Source: Patescibacteria group bacterium
GTDB lineage: Bacteria > Patescibacteriota > Minisyncoccia > Phycocordibacterales > Phycocordibacteraceae
DNA length: 46,445 bases
Direction of reading: 5' to 3'
NCBI GenBank assembly: GCA_018969385.1
Contig: JAGWYL010000005.1
Location: forward strand, 1 to 46,445
Part shown: one piece after another, positions 1 through 7,423 of the stretch
Layout: every line of letters begins with the position of its first letter
How positions within the stretch are numbered: position 1 is the stretch's first letter
The notes under the pieces: generated by a model
What the model was told of the DNA's origin: nothing
The model's database searches: none
The model's input: the letters and a program-made list of their open reading frames with translations, nothing else
Translations under genes and position numbers: made by a program

Positions 1-117
1 CCTGATCTACCTCAAAGCCTGCCGAGACCGGCAGGCCTCAGTAGGGAAGTGAGAGTCGTCGCCGGGAAGCCCTTGGATACCTTATATGGTGGGGTCCAAG
101 ACCGTCACGGGCAACAA

Positions 118-156
118 GAAAACAGAAAGCCGCCGTGAGGCGGCCTTTCTGTTTTC
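118..156. terminator. Intrinsic-terminator-like hairpin (gaaaacagaaagccgcc-gtga-ggcggcctttctgttttc)
   Basis: Near-perfect inverted repeat, GTGA loop, A/T tracts on both sides. Confidence 0.7.
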
Positions 157-629
157 GTTGACGGGGGCTGGAATTGCAAGCCGGAGCGATGTTTCGCCAG
201 CAGGCGAAACCGCGAGGCGGGGTCGCGAACATTTCGAGCGGCGGCGAGAAATGACTCGTGGCCAATGCGTGCTTGCCGTCTTCGGCAAGGCACTTCCCGC
301 CCCCGCAACACGATAGGGCGACCTGGTCATCCAGACCGCCCGGCATCGAAAGTGCCGAAATTCAGTTCAAGACCGACACGGTCAAAACCGCGAAAGGCGC
401 CCACTTTAGGACCGGTTCGGTCAACCCTCCGTAGCCGGAAGGGGGAAGAAAGCGGTGCAGGTGCGCGCTGTGAAGAGATAGCGCGCGGATGCCCTATGGG
501 GAAGCGAAGCCCGCCCGATCTGAAACGCCTCCTGCGGCAGCAGGACCACCTCACGCGCCCGCCGCGTCTCGAGGGCAAGGTGAAGGAAGCGATGATGCAG
601 CCGGTGCAAAAACCAAAGAAGAAGCACGT

Positions 630-1259
630 ATGAGATTTTCCGATCGTCGCGATGCGGGCGTGCGGCTTGCGAAGGCTCTAGCCCGATACGACAGCGAAGA
701 CGCCGTCGTTTACGCGCTGCCCCGCGGCGGAGTGGTGGTCGCCGACGAAGTCGCAGCGCAGCTCGAGCTGCCGCTTTCGCTCATCATTCCGCGCAAGATA
801 GGACACCCGGAGAACGAGGAGTACGCGGTTTGCGCCGTGACGGAAGACGGAGAACTCGTGTGCAACGAAGAGGAATCGAGCCGGCTCGACCCGAAGTGGC
901 TTAGCGCGGCGAGACGGCGCGCGCAGGCGGAAGCCCGGAGGAGGCGCGCCGCCTACGGCGGCGCGCGCATTCCGGCAACGGGCAAAATCGCGATACTCGT
1001 GGACGACGGCGTCGCGACCGGGCTCACGATGCGCGCAGCCATCCGCGCGCTCCGCCGTGAATTGCCGAACGAGGTCATCGTCGCCGCGCCGGTTGCGCCG
1101 CATGAAGTCGTCGAATATCTGAAAGCAGAAGCCGACGATGTCGTCGTGCTTGACGACTCGGAGCCGTTTCTGGGCGCCGTTGGTGCGTACTACGACTCCT
1201 TCCCGCAGGTTTCAGACGGAGAGGTTGTCGAAATCATGCATCGGCCGCACAGCGAATGA
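630..1259 (+). CDS. Phosphoribosyltransferase family protein
   Basis: MRFSDRRDAGVRLAKAL..YALPRGGVVVADEVA..AILVDDGVATGLTMRAA: PRTase PRPP-binding motif; start moved inside the longer ORF. Confidence 0.85.
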   Translation: MRFSDRRDAGVRLAKALARYDSEDAVVYALPRGGVVVADEVAAQLELPLSLIIPRKIGHPENEEYAVCAVTEDGELVCNEEESSRLDPKWLSAARRRAQAEARRRRAAYGGARIPATGKIAILVDDGVATGLTMRAAIRALRRELPNEVIVAAPVAPHEVVEYLKAEADDVVVLDDSEPFLGAVGAYYDSFPQVSDGEVVEIMHRPHSE

Positions 1260-1393
1260 TTAAGAAGATAAAGGGCGCGTACGCGGTGCTTTCCGAGAAA
1301 ACCGGTCGGCAATTCGGTACGTACCGTACGCTCGCAAAAGCGAAGAGGCGGCTGCGCCAGGTTGAGTTCTTCAAGAACCGCGGCAAGAAATGA
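1256..1393 (+). CDS. Small basic protein (45 aa), overlaps upstream stop
   Basis: ATGA overlap with upstream CDS; MIKKIKGAYAVLSEKTGRQFGTYRTLAKAKRRLRQVEFFKNRGKK; not in the ORF track (too short). Confidence 0.55.
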   Translation: MIKKIKGAYAVLSEKTGRQFGTYRTLAKAKRRLRQVEFFKNRGKK

Positions 1394-1412
1394 CGGCCGC
1401 GCGGGCAGCCCG

Positions 1413-1754
1413 CTACGGGAGCCGCCCCAGCGCCTCTTGGAGCACGAGCGCGTGGTTGTGCTCGGCGTCTTTCGCTCCGTACACGAGCGAGAGGCGCTTC
1501 GCGCTCTTTTTAAGCGTGCGCAGCTCGGCCGCATGCGTCTTCAATTCCGCCTTGTAGCGCTTCTTGAATTCGCTCCAGCGTTTCGGGTCATGGCCGAACC
1601 AGATTCGCAGCGCCGCAGAGGGTGCGAGCTCTTTCTCCCAGGCGTCAAGCTTGAGCTTCGCTTTAGAGACGCCGCGCGGCCAGAGACGGTCGACGAGCAC
1701 GCGACGACCATCCGATTTCTCAGGTTTCTCGTACGCGCGTTTTATCGTAATCAT
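1413..1754 (-). CDS. DUF488 family protein
   Basis: ITIKRAYE..GRRVLVDRLWPRGVSKAKLKLDAWEKELAPS..LRIWFGHDPKRWSEFKKRY typical DUF488. Confidence 0.9.
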   Translation of the reverse strand: MITIKRAYEKPEKSDGRRVLVDRLWPRGVSKAKLKLDAWEKELAPSAALRIWFGHDPKRWSEFKKRYKAELKTHAAELRTLKKSAKRLSLVYGAKDAEHNHALVLQEALGRLP

Positions 1755-1765
1755 GCGTTTCTACG

Positions 1766-2116
1766 CTACTCGAACCACCCGTAGTGCTGGGTAAGGAGAA
1801 GGAAAACGAGCGCGAAGGCGAAGAAGGCGGCGAGCGCGATGCCTATGGTCTTGGAGGTATCGGCGCGCGGCGCAAGATAGATGACGACGAGCATGTAGGG
1901 CACCCACGCGACGAGCGTGCCGACGAGCACGAGTTCCGCGTGCTTCGAGAGCGCGATACCGCCGCGCGACTCTCCGACGAAAAAGTAAGCGATAAGCGTG
2001 AAGACCGGCATCAAGGTTGCGAGCCCCGAGAGGAGACGCAATCCGCTTTCTTCGAGGAGCACTATTGCGGTCGTCACGACGCCGCCCGTGATGAAATAAA
2101 TGAGTATATTCTGCAT
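1766..2116 (-). CDS. Small integral membrane protein
   Basis: Four hydrophobic segments, start at MQNILIYFITGG. Confidence 0.5.
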   Translation of the reverse strand: MQNILIYFITGGVVTTAIVLLEESGLRLLSGLATLMPVFTLIAYFFVGESRGGIALSKHAELVLVGTLVAWVPYMLVVIYLAPRADTSKTIGIALAAFFAFALVFLLLTQHYGWFE

Positions 2117-2262
2117 GCAGTCGATTATACAGGGCGTCGAGCCGTACACCGAGCTTTGTCCTATTGTCTTCAAGAGGGCGCGTGCTGGCCGACAGTCATG
2201 GAATTACGAGGCATGCCTTCGCGCTATAGCCCGGATACGCACGGATGCGCTACACTGCAGGA

Positions 2263-3054
2263 ATGACAGCTGCGAAGCCGATTGCCGCCATAGTTGCCGC
2301 GTGCGCGCTCGCGCTCCCCGCCGCCGCTGCGGCGGCGGGGAACTACGTCCCGAGCAACCTCGGGTACGACCTTTCCTACAACGCGTCCTCCTATCCGGTC
2401 GATGCGTTCAATTTCGGCATCATCGGCATCACGGGCGGCAAGGCGTTCGTCCACAATGAGAGGCTCATATCGGAGTATGCGTGGGCGCGATTCGGTTCCG
2501 TCGCGCCGACGGTATACATGAACCTGAACGCTCCGTTCGGCAGCACGGTCGCGGGGCACGTGAGCGCGCCGAAGACGTGTCCCGCATCCGCCACGGATGC
2601 CGCGGCGAGCACCACCAAGCCCACCGCCTGCGAAGCGTACGACTACGGCTATAATGCGGCAGCCGACGCCTTCGCGTACGCGCGAAGCGCGCACGTCTCG
2701 TCTTCGCTCTGGTGGCTCGATATCGAAGAAGCGAACAGCTGGGCAGAGGCGTCGAGCACGAACGACGCGACGATACAGGGCGCCATAGACTACCTGAACG
2801 CCAAGCAGGTCCGTGCCGGCATCTATTCCACGCCGCGCATGTGGAAGGCTATCGCCGGAAGCGATTTCGTCCCGCGGCAGACGCTTCGCGGAACGGACGC
2901 ACCCGTTCCGGTGTGGCTCCCGATAGGCATCGCGAGCCAGGTGGCCGCGATGAACGCCTGCGTCACGCAGTCCGCTTTCATACCCGGCAGTCCCGTCTGG
3001 CTCGTGCAGTTCGAAGCGAGTTCGACCTCCGTCGACCGCAACAACGCCTGCTAG
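2263..3054 (+). CDS. Secreted protein with GH25/DUF1906-like TIM-barrel features
   Basis: Signal peptide (AAKPIAAIVAACALALPAAAAAAG), GYDLSYN.., WWLDIEEANSW, AGIYSTPRMW; TACACT box 6 nt upstream of ATG. Confidence 0.5.
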   Translation: MTAAKPIAAIVAACALALPAAAAAAGNYVPSNLGYDLSYNASSYPVDAFNFGIIGITGGKAFVHNERLISEYAWARFGSVAPTVYMNLNAPFGSTVAGHVSAPKTCPASATDAAASTTKPTACEAYDYGYNAAADAFAYARSAHVSSSLWWLDIEEANSWAEASSTNDATIQGAIDYLNAKQVRAGIYSTPRMWKAIAGSDFVPRQTLRGTDAPVPVWLPIGIASQVAAMNACVTQSAFIPGSPVWLVQFEASSTSVDRNNAC

Positions 3055-3146
3055 ATCGCGTCGAATGAATCGTACGCGACGCAAGAACGGCACGCGTATT
3101 TTCCGTCTTTGCACTCGCCAGCCCGTCTGCAGGTTGCGAGTCCCGG

Positions 3147-3620
3147 TTACGGGACGAGTACGCGCATGACCTCGTTCGTGCCGCGGCCTTCGGAGAAGTC
3201 GCCCCAGCGGACCCACGTCGGCGTGAGCTTGAGGAACACCATGTCGCCGGGGCTGAAGCGCGTTATCGGCGCGAAGTAGTTCGTATTCGAAAGCAGGACG
3301 ATGGTGAGCTCGACGAGCGCCGGGTCGATGAGCGCGGTCTTCGTGAGGTTCGTGATGGTGCCCTCTATCTGCAGGGTGCGCGGCACCTTCTCTTCGGAGA
3401 CGACGAACGAACCGCGCGCATGCGCCTGCACGTCTTCCCATTTGCGCGTGTTCGCGAGCGTCACGAAATAGATGGCGAACGTCTTGTCGCTCGCGAAATA
3501 CACGGTGCGCGCTCTCGGCGTGCCGTCCGGCGCGACGGTGGAGAAGGTTCCGGTCGTGTGCGCCTTGAGGAAGGCGAGCGCTTCCTTCCGCAGGAGTTCC
3601 TTTTCGTCCCCGGGATTCAT
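3147..3620 (-). CDS. Pyridoxamine 5'-phosphate oxidase family (FMN-binding split barrel) protein
   Basis: FLKAHTTGTFSTVAPDGTPRARTVYFASDKTFAIYFVT pattern. Confidence 0.75.
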   Translation of the reverse strand: MNPGDEKELLRKEALAFLKAHTTGTFSTVAPDGTPRARTVYFASDKTFAIYFVTLANTRKWEDVQAHARGSFVVSEEKVPRTLQIEGTITNLTKTALIDPALVELTIVLLSNTNYFAPITRFSPGDMVFLKLTPTWVRWGDFSEGRGTNEVMRVLVP

Positions 3621-3644
3621 ACCGACAGTATACCGTCCGCGCGC

Positions 3645-4652
3645 TTATGCGTGCACGATATTCGCGGGCGCGCCCGCCGAAAACGCCTCGATGTTCCCGA
3701 TGGTGGTATCGATGATGCGCGTGACCGCTTCGAGCGTGTCGAACGCCACGTGCGGCGTGACGATGACGCGCGGGTGGTCGATGAGATAGTTGTTCGCGAG
3801 CGCCGTACGGATGGCTTCGTCGTTCGGGTGCGGCGCGGCGAGGAGCATGGATTCGTCGTTTATGTCGCCTTCCTCCTCGAGCACGTCGAGTCCGGCGCCG
3901 GCGAGAGTGCCGTTCTTGAGCGCTTCCACCAACGCCTCGGTCTCCACCACCGCCCCGCGCGCCGTATTCACGAGGTACGCGCCCTTCTTCATCTTCGCGA
4001 ATGCGTCGCGGTTTATGAGGTGATGCGTGTGCGGGTTGTAGGGCACGTGAAGGGAAATCACGTCGGAACGCGCGAAGAGTTCGTCGAGCGAGACGTAGCT
4101 GAAACCGAGCTTCGCCGCAAGCTCGGCATCCTGGTGCACGTCGAAGCACACCACCGTCATACCGAAGCCGCCTCCCATGCGGATGGCGTGCTCTCCGATG
4201 TGCCCGCCGCCCACGATGCCGAGAGTCTTCCCCGCGAGGTCGAAACCGCGGAGCCCCTCCTGTTTGAAGGTGCCTGAATCGCGCACGGAGTCGTTCGCCT
4301 CGATGATGCGGCGCGACAAGGCGAGGATGAGCGCGAAGGCGAACTCCGCGACCGTGTTCTCGCCGTAGCTCGGGACGGAGGCGACCGCGACGCCGCGTGC
4401 GGCGCACGCGGCTAGGTCGATGTGGTCAAAGCCGGTCGAGCGCGTCGCGATGAGCTTCAGAGCAGGGAAGCGTTCAAGCTCGCTCGCGCCGATTTTCGAA
4501 TCGATAAAGATGCACAGAGCATCTGCCGCATCGTCTTTCACGTCCGGATTTGCCTCGACCGAACCCTTATGGAAAACAAGCTCATCGCCCGGCATCTTCC
4601 CGCGCACGTACGCCTCCTCCCACTCTTCGCCCGAAAAATAATGGATTTTCAT
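3645..4652 (-). CDS. D-2-hydroxyacid dehydrogenase, NAD-dependent
   Basis: ATRSTGFDHIDLAA, GKTLGIVGGGHIGEHAIRM, VNTARGAVVET, PHVAFDT motifs. Confidence 0.9.
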   Translation of the reverse strand: MKIHYFSGEEWEEAYVRGKMPGDELVFHKGSVEANPDVKDDAADALCIFIDSKIGASELERFPALKLIATRSTGFDHIDLAACAARGVAVASVPSYGENTVAEFAFALILALSRRIIEANDSVRDSGTFKQEGLRGFDLAGKTLGIVGGGHIGEHAIRMGGGFGMTVVCFDVHQDAELAAKLGFSYVSLDELFARSDVISLHVPYNPHTHHLINRDAFAKMKKGAYLVNTARGAVVETEALVEALKNGTLAGAGLDVLEEEGDINDESMLLAAPHPNDEAIRTALANNYLIDHPRVIVTPHVAFDTLEAVTRIIDTTIGNIEAFSAGAPANIVHA

Positions 4653-4661
4653 GTCGCTTGA

Positions 4662-5900
4662 TTATACCGCTTCCGCTTCCTTTTCAATTTCCAAGAGACG
4701 CTCATACTTTTCGAGTCGCTGTTTCTGTCCCAAGCCGCCCGCTTTGATGCCCTCTGCGCCGACGCCATAGGCGAAGTCGGCGATGAAGGTGTCGTCGGTT
4801 TCGCCCGAACGGTGCGAGCAGATGGCCGCCCAGCCGGCCGCGTGCGTAGCCTCGACCGCTTCGATGGCTTCTTTCACGGAGCCTATCTGGTTCGGCTTTA
4901 TGAGCACCGCGCTTATCGCCTCCTCGCGCGCCGCATGCGCGATGCGCGCGGGATTCGTCACGGTGAAGTCATCGCCGACGACGAGGCATGTGCCGCGAAG
5001 CGCCGCGGTGAGTCTCGCGAAGTCCGCACCCGCGTCTTCGGAGAACGGGTCTTCGATGCTGTGGAAAGGGAAGCGGCTCGCAAGGTCTTCGTAGAGCCTC
5101 ATAAGCGCGTCCGGCGCGTACGTTTCTGCAAGAAGCCGGTAGGCCCCTTCGCTTAGCAGCTCGTTCGCCGCAGCGTCGATGGCGATGGACGTACCCGCGT
5201 GCTCGGCAACGAGCGCGGCAAGAAGCTCGAAGGGCTCCTGAAGCGTCTCGAACGTCGGCGAATAGCCGCCCTCCTCGCCCATCGGCACGTTCCCGAGCGT
5301 GGCGCCGAGCGCGTCGAACGCCGCGCGAGCGGCGGCGAACGCAGCGCTCGTCCTGCCTTCGCACACGAGGATGTATTCCTGGAAGGGGAGGCGGAAATCC
5401 GCATGCACGCCGCCGTTCATCACGTTCACGTAGAGCCGCGGCGCACCGGGCGTCGTTCCCGCGCGCTCGGCAATCGCCTTCCAGAGCGGCACGTTTGCTT
5501 CTTGCGCGAACAAGCGCTGCGCGGCGATGGAGACCGCAAGAATCGCGTTCGCCCCGAGGCGCGATTTATTCGGCGTCCCGTCGAGTGCAATGAGTGCACC
5601 GTCGATTTCGTCAGGCGAATTCCACTTGCGCGCGCAAAGCGCGCGCGCTATCTCGCCCTCCACGTTCGCCACCGCCGTCTCGACGCCGCCATCCGCGTCG
5701 CGCAGTTCGCACGCTTCATGACTCCCCGTACTCTTCCCGCTCGGCACGCTCGCGTGGGTGGACACCGGGTGTCCACCCACTTCGCTTGCCGTCGCCTCCT
5801 TGTGCATACCTGGTATGCACAAGGCGTGGAGCGTCACCTCCACCGTCGGCTTCCCCCGCGTGTCGGGAATTGCCCTCGCCTCAACACGTTCGATTTTCAT
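4662..5900 (-). CDS. eno: Enolase with unusual N-terminal insertion
   Basis: TRGKPTVEV, VPSGKSTGSHEA, NVMNGG, SIEDPFSEDA, VGDDFTVTNP, LIKPNQIGS, SHRSGETDDTFIADF, GLGQKQRLEKYERLL. Confidence 0.95.
   Translation of the reverse strand: MKIERVEARAIPDTRGKPTVEVTLHALCIPGMHKEATASEVGGHPVSTHASVPSGKSTGSHEACELRDADGGVETAVANVEGEIARALCARKWNSPDEIDGALIALDGTPNKSRLGANAILAVSIAAQRLFAQEANVPLWKAIAERAGTTPGAPRLYVNVMNGGVHADFRLPFQEYILVCEGRTSAAFAAARAAFDALGATLGNVPMGEEGGYSPTFETLQEPFELLAALVAEHAGTSIAIDAAANELLSEGAYRLLAETYAPDALMRLYEDLASRFPFHSIEDPFSEDAGADFARLTAALRGTCLVVGDDFTVTNPARIAHAAREEAISAVLIKPNQIGSVKEAIEAVEATHAAGWAAICSHRSGETDDTFIADFAYGVGAEGIKAGGLGQKQRLEKYERLLEIEKEAEAV
5754..5780. repeat. 27-nt perfect palindrome (13+1+13) inside eno
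   Basis: gtgggtggacacc-g-ggtgtccacccac. Confidence 0.9.
5798..5824. repeat. 27-nt perfect palindrome (13+1+13) inside eno
   Basis: ccttgtgcatacc-t-ggtatgcacaagg. Confidence 0.9.
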
Positions 5901-5954
5901 ATATTTCCGATTATATACTCTACAAAACGATCACTTACAGCAACCTCAACTCAT

Positions 5955-5975
5955 TGCCGACACTAAGTGTCGGCA
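5955..5975. repeat. REP-like palindrome copy 1
   Basis: tgccgacact-a-agtgtcggca, identical to copies at 6707 and 6777. Confidence 0.95.
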
Positions 5976-5993
5976 AATCAACCAGACCAGGCA

Positions 5994-6683
5994 TCATAGG
6001 TCGTAGTCTTCAAGGGCTTCGAGTCTGCGGAGCAGCGTTTCGCGGGCGAATTCTTTGAAATGCTCTTGCTCGTCGAATAGTTCTCCAAGGAGTTCCCTGT
6101 CCAAGATCGGCGACACGTCTTTGGGGTTATCGTAATGCCGCAAGCTGGTAAACGGGTTGCGGAGCGCTTCTGCGTATGCCGTATCGAACTCTTGGCAAGC
6201 ACGAGCGAGCCCGCCCGGGTACAGCTCGAACGGATTCTTGACCATGATGTATACGGCAAGATTCTTGAAGTCGGCTTCGTCGGTGATGAGACGAGATTTG
6301 TAGGTCCCCTCGAAGAGGCTCCCGCTCTCGTCGTATTTCTTATTGATGAACTTCGAATACGCCATCGAGATGCGGTGCATGAACCGTGCGATACCGCCTT
6401 CCGTAGTCTCTTTCAGGAACAGATGAATGTGATTGGGCATGAACGTGTGGGCGAGAACGGAAACGATTGGTGCCCGCTCGGGCCATGACGAAGGCCACGC
6501 AAGAGCGTTCATGTCCTCAACGTCGCGCGTCCAGTGGTTCGGCAGCGGCTGGTCATGGTTAAGATAGAAGAGGAGCGCGCGCAATCGCTCAAAATCTCGT
6601 TCGTTGCGGTAAATCGGCATCTTCTTCGTGCCGCGATTGCAGACGTGCACATACGTATCCAGACCGGTTTCGCGATACGCCAT
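5994..6683 (-). mobile_element. RAYT / Y1-type (TnpA_REP, HUH) transposase
   Basis: HVCNRGTKKMPIYRNERDFERL..FMPNHIHLFLKE (HUH)..MAYSKFINKKYDESGSLFEGTYKSRLI..NLAVYIMVKNP; flanked by palindromes. Confidence 0.9.
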
Positions 6684-6706
6684 ATACAAGCATCCTAGCA
6701 CGCGTG

Positions 6707-6727
6707 TGCCGACACTAAGTGTCGGCA
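6707..6727. repeat. REP-like palindrome copy 2
   Basis: tgccgacactaagtgtcggca. Confidence 0.95.
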
Positions 6728-6776
6728 AGTGGCAACAGCGCGGAATCAGCTAAAGGGGATGGAGCGCGGGGTGTGT

Positions 6777-6797
6777 TGCCGACACTAAGTGTCGGCA
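6777..6797. repeat. REP-like palindrome copy 3
   Basis: tgccgacactaagtgtcggca. Confidence 0.95.
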
Positions 6798-6888
6798 ACA
6801 GCGAAGGTTGAGCGTGGGGGGGTAGAGCGCGCGGGTGTTTAGTGCCCGCGCGTGTCCGGTATGCTCCTCGCCTCTGCCCGTTCGATTT

Positions 6889-7407
6889 TCATAGACTTCC
6901 TTGTTCTATCAATTCGTTAATATACGGAACAAAGTGCCCTTGGTATCTATCCTGCACTTCTTTGAGTTTCCAGTCGTTGCCGGTAATGGTGTGCCGGCAA
7001 AGAGGAGAACCACACCGGCAAGGCTCGTCCATTACCCAATTCTCGTCTATCGACCACGTCGCATAGTCGGCAGTTATTTCTTCGCCCGGAGCGATGTCTC
7101 GACGAGCAACAAGAGTGACTTCATCTGTGAGCCATGTGTTTGGGTCGCAGGAATGATTAAGGTAAATATCATCAGAGTACGGCTCGTCTAGTTTGCTCCC
7201 GAGCCAGTGATGCGCATCGAGTCTTGACGCCGTGTACTTCTTAATGAGCCCCGCTGCTTTTTCTTCTTCAGTAAACACAGTACCGCCCCATACGCTTACC
7301 GTCTCTCCTTTCCCTATGGGAGCCGTCGCAAACATGCCGCGCCCTTTACCGGAGTCTCGCACCTCTATGCGCGGATCAATCCAGGATTCTTTTTTGTACT
7401 CTTTCAT
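6889..7407 (-). CDS. SET domain protein (putative protein-lysine methyltransferase)
   Basis: GKGRGMFATAPIGKGE, YLNHSCDPNTW, RRDIAPGEEITADYATW, post-SET CRCGSPLCRHTI. Confidence 0.9.
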   Translation of the reverse strand: MKEYKKESWIDPRIEVRDSGKGRGMFATAPIGKGETVSVWGGTVFTEEEKAAGLIKKYTASRLDAHHWLGSKLDEPYSDDIYLNHSCDPNTWLTDEVTLVARRDIAPGEEITADYATWSIDENWVMDEPCRCGSPLCRHTITGNDWKLKEVQDRYQGHFVPYINELIEQGSL

Positions 7408-7423
7408 TAGATTGCGTCTATAT

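Noticed and set aside
2-52. Possible C-terminal end of a GIY-YIG-like protein (LIYLKACRDRQASVGK*)
   Set aside because: Only 16 residues are inside the window; too short to support a call.
2224-4407. Very long ORF (727 aa) on the minus strand, plus other long Arg-rich ORFs (e.g. 7232-9868 +, 27825-29711 +, 33744-35351 -)
   Set aside because: Antisense shadows of real genes caused by high GC; Arg/His-rich translations with no recognisable domains.
5955-6797. CRISPR-like array from repeated 21-mers
   Set aside because: Only three copies with irregular spacing (a gene lies between two of them), no leader or cas genes; palindromes near a RAYT explain it better.
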